A stretch of DNA of 64,000 nucleotides. It comes from Pseudopedobacter sp044361595. GTDB taxonomy: Bacteria > Bacteroidota > Bacteroidia > Sphingobacteriales > Sphingobacteriaceae. The notes beneath the pieces are model-generated. The model was not told the origin of the DNA and did not search any database. It worked only from the letters and a program-made list of their open reading frames with translations. Numbering within the stretch: position 1 is the stretch's first letter; the number at the start of each line of letters is the position of its first letter. The stretch covers positions 240,495 through 304,494 of the forward strand of contig JBIKIN010000001.1 in NCBI GenBank assembly GCA_044361595.1. Reading direction: 5' to 3'. A program made the translations under genes and the position numbers. Positions 50,554 to 58,871 of the stretch are shown one piece after another.

Positions 50554-50566
50554 CAACACAATTGCA
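50552..50566. promoter_or_regulatory. candidate operator 2 (TGCAA-N5-TTGCA)
   Basis: TGCAA CACAA TTGCA is a perfect 5-5 inverted repeat that overlaps the 3' end of the plus-strand -7 element and the expected transcription start. Its position would let a bound repressor block both divergent promoters. Confidence 0.6.
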
Positions 50567-50587
50567 TTAACAAAAAAAAGAGTTTAT

Positions 50588-51277
50588 ATGATAATTCTTA
50601 AAAATATTCAAAAATCCTTTAATGGGCAAAAAGCACTTGATAATCTTTCTTTAGAAATAAAAACTGGTGAAATTTATGGGCTTTTAGGAGCAAATGGTGC
50701 TGGAAAATCCACCACTTTAAATTTACTTTTAGGATTTTTAAGTCCCGATTCAGGAACCTTGATTGTAGGCGAGGTCACTAAAAATCAAACTTCAAATGGA
50801 ATAGGATACATTCCAGAGAATGTAAATCTATACCCCTATTTAAGTGGAATAGAAAATTTAGATTACTTCTGTAAGCTTGCAGGTTTGAAATATAGCGAGG
50901 CTGAATTAAATCAATTTTTAATTGATTGCGGATTACAAAAAGAAGCACACCATAAACGAACATCAGCTTATTCTAAGGGAATGAGACAAAAAGTGGGTAT
51001 TGCAATTGCTTACGCTAAAAAATCTAAAATATATCTTTTAGACGAACCCGCCAGCGGACTCGACCCTTTAGCCAGCAATGAACTATCTGAATTATTAAAA
51101 AATCTTGCTTCAAAAGGCGCAACAATATTGATGGCTTCGCATGATATTTTCAGAGTTAGAGAAACCTGTGTTAAAATCGGGATTCTTAAACATGGCAAAC
51201 TTGTAAAAGAAATGAATGCCAGCGAAGTAAGTTCAAAAGAATTAGAAGATATCTACCTCAATTTTATGCGAAACTAA
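50588..51277 (+). CDS. ABC transporter ATP-binding protein (229 aa)
   Basis: The start at ATG 50588 is chosen because the domain begins there (MIILKNIQKSFNGQKALDNL); the frame is open further upstream into the Zur-like gene but that part overlaps the promoter. Motifs: Walker A GLLGANGAGKSTTLNLLL, Q-loop GYIPENVNLYPYLSGIENL, signature YSKGMRQKVGIAIAYAKK, Walker B IYLLDEPASGLDPLASNEL and the His switch MASHDIF. It belongs with ABC-2 type exporters such as the NosF/Ccm-like group. The two permease genes follow by 12 bp and by overlap, giving a complete transporter and the first genes of the operon. Confidence 0.93.
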   Translation: MIILKNIQKSFNGQKALDNLSLEIKTGEIYGLLGANGAGKSTTLNLLLGFLSPDSGTLIVGEVTKNQTSNGIGYIPENVNLYPYLSGIENLDYFCKLAGLKYSEAELNQFLIDCGLQKEAHHKRTSAYSKGMRQKVGIAIAYAKKSKIYLLDEPASGLDPLASNELSELLKNLASKGATILMASHDIFRVRETCVKIGILKHGKLVKEMNASEVSSKELEDIYLNFMRN

Positions 51278-51289
51278 AACCTGCAAAAC

Positions 51290-52699
51290 ATGAAAGATAT
51301 TTTTATTAACGAGTGGAAAGGCCTTTACAGGAATAGGGTTTTCTTAAACCTGTCCTTAATTTTCGTTTTAGCATTGGTGCTTGTAACTTGGTTAGGTATT
51401 ATTCAAAATCAAAAACAAATTGATGCTCAAAACCAAGCCCGTAAACACATTAGGGCACAATGGGATGAAATGAAACCTTCAAACCCGCATGGTGCAGCAC
51501 ATTTTGGAAGTTATGCTTTTAAGCCTTTAACTGCACTTAACAGTATGGAAGAAGGAGTTAACTCAGTAACTGGAAATGTATTAAGAATAGAAGGGCACAA
51601 ACAAAATGATGTGGTTTATTCCGAAGCATCTCAATCTTTATTGATTTCGAAATTTGGAAAGTTAAAACCTTCCCTTTTATTCCAGTTTCTTATTCCGCTA
51701 TTTCTTATTTTCTTAGCATTCAAAACAATTACTATTGAACGTGAGACAGGAAGGTTGAAACTACTCATCGTACAAGGTACAAGCTTAAGCAATTTAGCAT
51801 TTAGTAAAATTTTAAGCATTTGGGTCATTGGCTTAGGTTTGCTCTTATTAGCTACCATTACGCAGCTCCTATTTAATGGAAGCCAGTTTAGCACCGATAC
51901 GATCTTGAGGTTATTCATTTTCATTTTAAGTTATGGTATTTACTATTTAATAATTACCGCATTAACAGTATTGCTATCAATTGTACTTAAAAATAGTACA
52001 GCTTCCTTATCAACTACTCTTGCGATTTGGGTTTTTTGGTCGATTTTCTTACCTAAAATTACTGGAAATGCTGTAGAAAAATTAACGCCTTTGCCTACCA
52101 GAGTTGAGTTTCAAAAAGCAATGGACGAAGATCGCTCTAAAGGTATAGATGGGCACAACCCTGCTGGTGATAGAAAAAAAGAGTTTGAAAAAATCACTTT
52201 AGTAAAATACAATGTAGATAGCCTTTCACAACTTCCAATCAATTTTGATGGATTATTGATGCAAGCAGATGAAGAATATGGTAATACTGTATGGGATAAA
52301 CATTTTGGAAAATTGTATGATACTTTTCAAATTCAAAAAAGAAACTATCAATTAAGCGGTTTCATCAACCCTTTTTCATCCTTACAAAATATAAGCATGG
52401 GAACCGCAGGTACAGATATGTTTCATCATCTCGATTTCTTAAATCAAGCGGAAAGTTACCGAAGAATATTTATTAAAGCACTTAACGATAAGCAAGCATA
52501 TGGTGGCTCTAAAACAGGCGACTGGGATTGGAAAGCTGATCAAAACTTCTTTAAATCGATAAGTGATTTCGACTACAAAGCGCCGGCCCTACAAAACCTA
52601 TTGAACAAATATATAATAGACATCCTATCTCTCCTATTTTGGTCTATTATGCTCTTAATCCTAATTCATTATTCATCTAAACAAGTGACCATATTATGA
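51290..52699 (+). CDS. ABC-2 type permease, DUF3526 family, first (469 aa)
   Basis: The protein begins KDIFINEWKGLYRNRVFLNL with TM1, then a large loop of about 100 residues that should be periplasmic (HIRAQWDEMKPSNPHGAAHF, GSYAFKPLTALNSMEEGVNS), five membrane segments from about 125 to 255 and a second big loop, and ends with one more helix. The layout with PHGAAHFG and LSxxEEGVNS is that of DUF3526 permeases, often found beside TonB receptors in Bacteroidota. The stop overlaps the next permease start by 4 bases (ATGA). The cargo is unknown. Confidence 0.88.
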   Translation: MKDIFINEWKGLYRNRVFLNLSLIFVLALVLVTWLGIIQNQKQIDAQNQARKHIRAQWDEMKPSNPHGAAHFGSYAFKPLTALNSMEEGVNSVTGNVLRIEGHKQNDVVYSEASQSLLISKFGKLKPSLLFQFLIPLFLIFLAFKTITIERETGRLKLLIVQGTSLSNLAFSKILSIWVIGLGLLLLATITQLLFNGSQFSTDTILRLFIFILSYGIYYLIITALTVLLSIVLKNSTASLSTTLAIWVFWSIFLPKITGNAVEKLTPLPTRVEFQKAMDEDRSKGIDGHNPAGDRKKEFEKITLVKYNVDSLSQLPINFDGLLMQADEEYGNTVWDKHFGKLYDTFQIQKRNYQLSGFINPFSSLQNISMGTAGTDMFHHLDFLNQAESYRRIFIKALNDKQAYGGSKTGDWDWKADQNFFKSISDFDYKAPALQNLLNKYIIDILSLLFWSIMLLILIHYSSKQVTIL

Positions 52700-54000
52700 G
52701 CTTAATGAGTGTTTTTTTATATGAATTTAAACATTTTAGCAGAAGTAAAGCTAAAGTATTTGCCTATTTACTTTTTGTATTAGCATCCGTTTATGCTTTG
52801 TATAACGGCTTCGATGTGCAAAAAAAACAGCAAGAAACCTTAGCTGGCATTGAGCAAAAAAAACAAGAAGAAATTACAAAAATATTATTGTTGTATGATG
52901 AAGGTAAAAAAGGACCGGAGGATAAACCTTGGATTGATATTACTACCCCCTATTGGGCTTTATGGAATTTGCCTACTTATAGTTTTAAAAAAACCTCACC
53001 TACTTTACCATTGGGGACGGGTCAAACAGAACAATATGGATACTACAAAAAAGTAACCAATTGGAGTTCGGTTTACGATAAAGATATGGTAGAGGAATTG
53101 GCAAATCCAGAGCGATTGGTGTATGGAAATATTGATTTTTCTTTTTTGATAATATTTTTATTACCCATTTTACTAATTATTCTTACCTACAATATTAATG
53201 GATTAGAGCGTGATCTAAATTTTGATAAATTAATTGCTATACAATCTGGTAGTAAACAAAAATGGATTTTAGCCCGATTAAGTTTTTATTGTTTGTTATT
53301 AACTGCAACAGTTGCCATTTTTATTTTAACGGTTGCATTAATAAATAAGGCTGTAGGTTCAGCAGTGTTCGCTTTAATCCTATTGAGTTCCCTTTCCATT
53401 TTAGTTTGGAGTATTGTGTTCTACTTCATTATTTTAAAAAGCAAAAGTAGCAGCGCTATTGCCTTTAAAATGATTAGTGTATGGTTGATATTTTGTGTTT
53501 TAATTCCAGGAGCAGTCCATCAAATAGCGAGCACAAAATTTCCTGCCAATTACATGACTGATTATTTAGATGTGAACAGAAAAGAAGCCTCAGAATTATT
53601 TGAGCTTTCGCCAGATACACTTTATAATAAGATAAAAAGTATATACCCATCACTAGCCAATACCAAACATGGCAGAGATTCAATTGCCGACGGAAAAATT
53701 GTAGACAATACCGTTAGTGCCCTTATTAATCAAATGAATAAAACTGCGATTAATAAAATCGAATCACAAAACGATGCAAAGAACTCATTTATTACCTCTA
53801 GTTATTGGTTAAATCCTATTACATGGTTTCAAAATAAATGGAATAATTTAACCCAATCTGATTATTACGCCTATAAAATTTACCGAAATAATTTACAGCA
53901 AAAAATTGATCAGAAAATCGAATTATTGGTTTTTGACAGCTGGGAAAAGAAAACAATAGATAAAAAAACTTACGAAAAATATCTTACACAATTTAAATGA
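52696..54000 (+). CDS. ABC-2 type permease, DUF3526-like, second (434 aa)
   Basis: This has the same topology as the preceding gene: EFKHFSRSKAKVFAYLLFVL with TM1, a periplasmic loop of about 100 residues (YDEGKKGPEDKPWIDITTPY, WALWNLPTYSFKK), five helices from about 150 to 275 and a long C-terminal soluble loop ending KKTYEKYLTQFK without a final helix as clear as in the first copy. The two permeases look like an ancient duplication and probably form a heterodimer with the ATPase at 50588. It overlaps both neighbours by 4 bases. Confidence 0.82.
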   Translation: MSLMSVFLYEFKHFSRSKAKVFAYLLFVLASVYALYNGFDVQKKQQETLAGIEQKKQEEITKILLLYDEGKKGPEDKPWIDITTPYWALWNLPTYSFKKTSPTLPLGTGQTEQYGYYKKVTNWSSVYDKDMVEELANPERLVYGNIDFSFLIIFLLPILLIILTYNINGLERDLNFDKLIAIQSGSKQKWILARLSFYCLLLTATVAIFILTVALINKAVGSAVFALILLSSLSILVWSIVFYFIILKSKSSSAIAFKMISVWLIFCVLIPGAVHQIASTKFPANYMTDYLDVNRKEASELFELSPDTLYNKIKSIYPSLANTKHGRDSIADGKIVDNTVSALINQMNKTAINKIESQNDAKNSFITSSYWLNPITWFQNKWNNLTQSDYYAYKIYRNNLQQKIDQKIELLVFDSWEKKTIDKKTYEKYLTQFK

Positions 54001-54197
54001 TACCGCAAACCTTTAACGAGTGGACAAACTGCATTGTAAATGACTGCAAAATAAGTTTGACCCAAGATTTTGCTCAACAGCGTTTGGTAATTTACCAAGA
54101 CAGTAAAAATGAAGAAACGCAAAAGTTTTTAATGCTCTACGGCGAACAACATTTACAAAATGTAATTCAATGGCTCAATATGATTATCAATGATTAA
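53997..54197 (+). CDS. 66-aa protein of unknown function
   Basis: The ATG overlaps the stop of the second permease (ATGA), and the end overlaps the MerC-like gene by 8 bases, so it is almost surely translated. The protein is soluble with no signal: FNEWTNCIVNDCKISLTQDF, AQQRLVIYQDSKNEETQKFL, MLYGEQHLQNVIQWLN. It has two Cys four residues apart (CIVNDC) near the N-terminus and a helical rest. I recognise no family. Its place suggests an accessory factor of the transporter or metal chain. Confidence 0.75.
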   Translation: MIPQTFNEWTNCIVNDCKISLTQDFAQQRLVIYQDSKNEETQKFLMLYGEQHLQNVIQWLNMIIND

Positions 54198-54558
54198 GGG
54201 TACAAAAATTATAAAGTCAGATATTATAGGAATTTTAAATGCCTCCATTTGCTTGGTGCATTGTATTGCAACGCCAATTCTTATTTTAATTGGAGCTGGT
54301 TTTTTAACCCAGCCGTTTGTAAAATATATTTTTCTAATCATCTCGTTTGGTGCTCTATTTAAAACCACAAACAAATCAAAAAACAATAAAATTAATGTTT
54401 TACTATGGTTTTCTTTTTGCGGTTTTCTTTTCTCAACGCTTTTTGAAGAGCAATACCTGTGGTTAGAAATTTTCACTTATTTATTTTCTTTCCTAATCAT
54501 ACTTGGTCATGTTTTGAATATTAAATACTGTAAAACCTGCAAAGATGAAACTGAATAA
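54190..54558 (+). CDS. MerC-domain membrane protein (122 aa)
   Basis: Four membrane helices can be drawn (about 12-30, 33-52, 65-85, 92-112). The first carries the metal-binding motif ICLVHCIATPILILIGAGF, with Cys21 and Cys25, as in MerC mercury transporters, and the C-terminus has YCKTCKDE with another CxxC. In Bacteroidota MerC-domain proteins occur next to Zur-type regulators and are not limited to mercury. No merA, merT or merR is present. Movement of a soft metal such as zinc across the inner membrane is inferred. It overlaps both neighbours. Confidence 0.88.
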   Translation: MIKGTKIIKSDIIGILNASICLVHCIATPILILIGAGFLTQPFVKYIFLIISFGALFKTTNKSKNNKINVLLWFSFCGFLFSTLFEEQYLWLEIFTYLFSFLIILGHVLNIKYCKTCKDETE

Positions 54559-54817
54559 GTTAGTTATTAAATTTCTATTTCTTTTTTATTGTTCAACCCT
54601 AGCTCCCAGTTGTAGTCATGTTCATCATAAAGATGATTTAATTGGGAAAATAAAATACAAAAAACAGCACAGAGATAACTTCAGTTGGTTTCCGGTAACA
54701 CCATTAAATAAAATAGATTTTAAATCTAGACCTAAAAAGTTGCTGATGGATTTATCATTGAAAAGTCTATTAAAAAATGAAGAAGCCATTATAAAAAATA
54801 ATTCATCAAAAAATTGA
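54545..54817 (+). CDS. small lipoprotein with HVHH motif (90 aa)
   Basis: The signal is lipoprotein-like (KLVIKFLFLFYCSTLAPSC, lipobox LAPSC with Cys at about 23). Right after the lipidated Cys comes SHVHHKDD, a cluster of three His and two Asp near the membrane, then a basic tail rich in Lys and Arg. The gene overlaps the MerC-like gene by 14 bases. I recognise no family. The HVHH tag beside a MerC protein and a TonB receptor suggests periplasmic metal hand-over, which is inference. Confidence 0.72.
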   Translation: MKLNKLVIKFLFLFYCSTLAPSCSHVHHKDDLIGKIKYKKQHRDNFSWFPVTPLNKIDFKSRPKKLLMDLSLKSLLKNEEAIIKNNSSKN

Positions 54818-54869
54818 ATTAGCAACTAAAAAAAATGGCAATTAATAGCTTAAGCTGAATCAAAACATC

Positions 54870-57641
54870 ATGCATATTATGGTTAAAACATTATTAGAGT
54901 CATTTACAAAAAACTTGGGTTTTCAGTCTTTCATCAAAAAATATAGTTTTATTTTCATCCTATTTTTTGTGTTCACACAATCGATTTATGCACAAGAAGC
55001 TCCCCAAATTAAGGGGGTTATTTACAACACAAATAATCAGCCACTTGAAAATATATTTGTTAAGATAATTGAATCAGAAAATTTAACTATAACCAACACA
55101 AGTGGGTATTTTTCATTTCAAAATATACCAAAAGGCACTTATAATATTTCAGTTTATGGTGTGGGTTTCACTACGATAGTCTTAAAAATAGAAGTTCCAA
55201 ATAAAAATGCTCTACAAATCATATTATCAGAAAGAATTGTAGGATTAAAAGAAATAACTGTAACTGCAAAACCGCAATTATTGGGTTCATCATCTATTAT
55301 TGATAAAAGCGCAATCATCCACACCCAACCTACAAGTTTAGCCGATGTTTTACAATTAATTCCGGGACAGTTAGCAATTAATCCAAATTTGGGCGCTGCA
55401 CAGCAAATAAATTTAAGACAAATACCTAGTACTGTTGATGGAAATAGGATTAATGCCTTAGGAACTCAGATTGTATTAGATGGTGTGCCATTTAGCAATA
55501 ATGCAAATTTACAAACCGATTTAACCATTTTAAATTCAGGTCCATCTACTCAACCTCCATTTTCATCAGTAGCTGGTAGAGGTAACGATTTAAGACAAAT
55601 ACCTGCCGATAACATCGAAAACATTGAGGTTATCAGGGGAATTCCGTCTGTAAAATATGGCGACTTAACTTCAGGGCTTATCATTGTGAATTCAAGAATT
55701 GGAGCTTTTAAACCAGAAGCAAGAGTTAGAATAAACCCAAATCTTTCTCAGGTTGCTTTATTTGGAGGGTTTACTAATAAAAACAAGAACAACACTTATA
55801 ACATAGGGTTAGATTTTTTAAATTCAAAAGACGATGTAAGAGATCAGTTTAATGCTTATAGCAGAGTGCAAGGTCAGTTAACATGGCAAAAATATTGGGA
55901 CGAGAACAAAAAATTTACAACCACAACCATCCTTTCTGGCTTTAAAACAGTTGATCAATTAAAACAAGACCCTAGCGATATTCGTAATCAAAATAAACGT
56001 TATGCTAATGATTTTAATGGGAAACTAAGTACAGAAGGTAAATGGAAAACACAAAAAAGCTGGCTATCTAACTTTAACTATGTTGCCTCGTTAAATTTAA
56101 GCGGTCAAACCGGATTTTTTCAAGGTTTGGTAACCCGAGATTTATTTCCAATTAGTACTGCTATAAAAGATACTACAATGGTAGGTGTTTATGGCCGAAG
56201 TGAGTATTTAAACAAAACTACAATAGATGGTAAACCTTTAAACGTTTACGTTAGGACAGAGGGAAATTTATTCAAAAATATTTTTGGTTTTAATCACAAG
56301 TTTACAACTGGCATTGAATGGAGGTATGATAAAAATAATGGTAACGGAAGGCAATTCGATGTGCTTACGCCTCCACGTCAAAATTACAGCGTAGGCGAGC
56401 GTCCATCAACCTACAGCGAAATACCTTCATTAAACCAATTAGGATATTATGCAGAGGATAGAATTACTGGGAAAATTGCCGGAAAAAGCATTATTGCCCA
56501 AGCAGGTGTAAGAATTGATAATGTTTCCCCACAATCTGTTTTCAAAACCAAATATAAATTAGTCACAAGTCCACGTATAAATATTGCAACCGAAATTGTA
56601 AAAGATATTTGGTTACGAGGTGGATATGGTATTGCTTCAAAAACGGTGCCTTTAAACTATTTATACCCAGGCATACGCTTTTTTGATTTGGTAAATTTTA
56701 ATTATTTCGCCAACAACCCTTCCGAACGATTAACCGTTATTACTACCCGCACTATAAACTTAAATGATCAATTTTTAAAGCCTTACGCTAGCGAAAAATT
56801 TGAATTGGGGTTTGATATCAATAAAAAGGGATTTGTAGCTAATGTTTCTATATTTAACGAGAGAACCAGTAATGGAATAGGTATAAATAGAATGGTAAAG
56901 CCATTTACTTATGAAAGACTAAAGGCAGAAAGTACTCCATCAAATCAGCCACCAATATTAAGCCCAACACCGTTAAGAATAGATACATTTTTTGCAGCTT
57001 ATGATGTACCTGTAAACAACAGAAGCATTATTAATAAAGGCGTTGAGTACAGTATAGATTTGCCTGAGATTACAAGCATTAAAACATCTTTTAACATAAC
57101 AGGGGCATATATCCAAACAGAAAGTTTTGATAACGGCAGATTTACCGATGCTGCAAAAGCATATTTTGGAACTACTACTCCTAACCGAATTGGTATTTAC
57201 CAATCGAGTGCGAGGGTTATCGCAAGTAGATTTAATACCAGCGTTCGTTTTATTCACCGTATACCAATTCAAAATATAGTGGTTTCTGCCTTATGGCAAA
57301 CCATATGGCTTACTCAAAACAGCAGTCAACCACTTAGCCCTTATCCTTTAGCATACATCAATAGAAAAGGCGAAACTGTAGAATTGGCAGAAAATGAAAG
57401 CAACCAGCCTCAATATACTGATTTGTTAAGGCCTGTAAATCAAGTTATTACAACCTCTTTGCCTCCATTACATTTATACAATATTAGATTAACCAAAGAA
57501 TGGAAAAAAGGATTTGGTTTTTCATTTTATGCTAACAACTTTTTAAATAACCGCCCTTTAGATAGAGATCAAAACACCAATGGTTTAATTAGAAGAAACG
57601 AACCATTATTTTTTGGTGCCGAGTGTAACATTACATTTTAA
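54870..57641 (+). CDS. TonB-dependent receptor of the metal operon (923 aa)
   Basis: A signal peptide after a longer polar leader (FIKKYSFIFILFFVFTQSIY, cleavage after AQ at about residue 41) precedes a carboxypeptidase-regulatory-like domain (APQIKGVIYNTNNQPLENIF, to about 130), a plug at about 135-270 (LADVLQLIPGQLAINPNLGA, INLRQIPSTVDGNRINALGT, IENIEVIRGIPSVKYGDLTS) and the barrel, ending in GAECNITF. An insert in the plug (PSTQPPFSSVAGRGNDLRQI) repeats the words LRQIP. It is the likely outer-membrane gate for the metal or metal carrier. The next gene, 22 bp on, encodes a DUF4876 lipoprotein, in the way SusC-like receptors are paired with a surface lipoprotein. Confidence 0.92.
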   Translation: MHIMVKTLLESFTKNLGFQSFIKKYSFIFILFFVFTQSIYAQEAPQIKGVIYNTNNQPLENIFVKIIESENLTITNTSGYFSFQNIPKGTYNISVYGVGFTTIVLKIEVPNKNALQIILSERIVGLKEITVTAKPQLLGSSSIIDKSAIIHTQPTSLADVLQLIPGQLAINPNLGAAQQINLRQIPSTVDGNRINALGTQIVLDGVPFSNNANLQTDLTILNSGPSTQPPFSSVAGRGNDLRQIPADNIENIEVIRGIPSVKYGDLTSGLIIVNSRIGAFKPEARVRINPNLSQVALFGGFTNKNKNNTYNIGLDFLNSKDDVRDQFNAYSRVQGQLTWQKYWDENKKFTTTTILSGFKTVDQLKQDPSDIRNQNKRYANDFNGKLSTEGKWKTQKSWLSNFNYVASLNLSGQTGFFQGLVTRDLFPISTAIKDTTMVGVYGRSEYLNKTTIDGKPLNVYVRTEGNLFKNIFGFNHKFTTGIEWRYDKNNGNGRQFDVLTPPRQNYSVGERPSTYSEIPSLNQLGYYAEDRITGKIAGKSIIAQAGVRIDNVSPQSVFKTKYKLVTSPRINIATEIVKDIWLRGGYGIASKTVPLNYLYPGIRFFDLVNFNYFANNPSERLTVITTRTINLNDQFLKPYASEKFELGFDINKKGFVANVSIFNERTSNGIGINRMVKPFTYERLKAESTPSNQPPILSPTPLRIDTFFAAYDVPVNNRSIINKGVEYSIDLPEITSIKTSFNITGAYIQTESFDNGRFTDAAKAYFGTTTPNRIGIYQSSARVIASRFNTSVRFIHRIPIQNIVVSALWQTIWLTQNSSQPLSPYPLAYINRKGETVELAENESNQPQYTDLLRPVNQVITTSLPPLHLYNIRLTKEWKKGFGFSFYANNFLNNRPLDRDQNTNGLIRRNEPLFFGAECNITF

Positions 57642-57663
57642 AACAAATAAAATAAATTAAATT

Positions 57664-58866
57664 ATGAGACAATTATTATCAGCATTAGTTATGTTAAGCA
57701 TCCTTTTAGGGGCTTGCAAAAAAGATAGATTTGGTGCACTAGTCACTTCATCTGTAACAGTTAAAGCAAAATTTCCGGCTACTTATAGTCAAGAATTTGC
57801 AAGTGGGGCAACCATTACGCTAACAAGTATTGTTGATAACAGCATAAAAACATCGACCACGAACAGCAATGGCGAAGCTATTTTTAGCGATGTTTTACCA
57901 GGCGAATACAGCATTAGCGCTAATAAAAATTTAACAGCTGCAGAAGCATTACCACTTACAGGTATAAATACAGCCATTACATTAAATGCAATTGTAAACA
58001 AAGCAACGGTTGTAGGTGCACAAAATCCAGTTTTTCAATTGCAATTACAAGGTGGCACTGTAGGAGGTTTGGTAATTAAAGAGGTTTACTATACTGCAAG
58101 TCAGACACTTACAGGAGGTAACTACTTTAGCGATCAGTTTGTAGAGATTTATAACAATAGTACAGATACTTTGTATTTGGATAGTCTTTGTATTGCCGAT
58201 ATTCATGGAAATGCAGGCCTTATAAACTCAACATCGTTACCTACCCCATTTAATACTGATAATGCTAATTCTTACGCAAATAACATTTGGCGTATTCCTG
58301 GAACAGGTAAACAACGTCCTTTGGCTCCAGGTAAAAGTATCATTATTGCTCAAGATGGTGTAAACCATAAAGACCCTACATTAAACCCAAATAGTCCAGT
58401 TGATTTATCTTCTGCAGATTGGGAAACTTTTAACGAAAGGCCTGATAATAGAGATGCAGATGCACCAGGTGTACCGAATTTAGAGAGAGTTTACTTTACA
58501 GGTGGGTTTGATTGGTTAATGCCAGTATTTGGGCCTTCATTAGTGATTTTTAAAGCTGATTTTTCAAAACTTGATCAAGTACCAATTCCGGGGGCAAGTG
58601 CTGCCACACCGCCAAGAATAAGAATTCCAAATAACATTGTAATTGATGGAGTTGAATTTTTAAGAGATGGTACAAGTGCTAGCTACAAAAGATTGCCTGC
58701 TGCTTTAGATGCCGGATTTTCTTTTGCCGATGGTACCTATACCAAACAAAGCTTTAGAAGAAAAACCAGTACTACAATTAATGGTAGAAGAGTGTTACAA
58801 GATAATAACAATACTACTTCTGATTTTGAAAAAATTCCATTGCCTACACCAAGAGCATTTAATTAA
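57664..58866 (+). CDS. DUF4876 lipoprotein (400 aa)
   Basis: A lipobox (LLGAC, Cys18) is followed by a carboxypeptidase-like beta-sandwich at about 25-105 (SVTVKAKFPATYSQEFASGA, GEAIFSDVLPGEYSISANKN) and then a lamin-tail-like part (GLVIKEVYYTASQTLTGGNY, DQFVEIYNNSTDTLYLDSL, APGKSIIIAQDG). This is the DUF4876 arrangement. With the TonB receptor before it and the barrel gene 5 bp after it, it probably sits on the cell surface or the inner leaflet of the outer membrane as a receptor partner. The ligand is unknown. Confidence 0.88.
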   Translation: MRQLLSALVMLSILLGACKKDRFGALVTSSVTVKAKFPATYSQEFASGATITLTSIVDNSIKTSTTNSNGEAIFSDVLPGEYSISANKNLTAAEALPLTGINTAITLNAIVNKATVVGAQNPVFQLQLQGGTVGGLVIKEVYYTASQTLTGGNYFSDQFVEIYNNSTDTLYLDSLCIADIHGNAGLINSTSLPTPFNTDNANSYANNIWRIPGTGKQRPLAPGKSIIIAQDGVNHKDPTLNPNSPVDLSSADWETFNERPDNRDADAPGVPNLERVYFTGGFDWLMPVFGPSLVIFKADFSKLDQVPIPGASAATPPRIRIPNNIVIDGVEFLRDGTSASYKRLPAALDAGFSFADGTYTKQSFRRKTSTTINGRRVLQDNNNTTSDFEKIPLPTPRAFN

Positions 58867-58871
58867 GGTTA

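Noticed and set aside
50456..50587. N-terminal extension of the ABC ATPase into the Zur-like gene
   Set aside because: It would cover the promoter and both operators; the ATPase domain begins at ATG 50588.
54190..54558. Mercury resistance locus
   Set aside because: Only a MerC-type protein is present; merA, merT, merP and merR are absent, and the regulator is of the Fur family.
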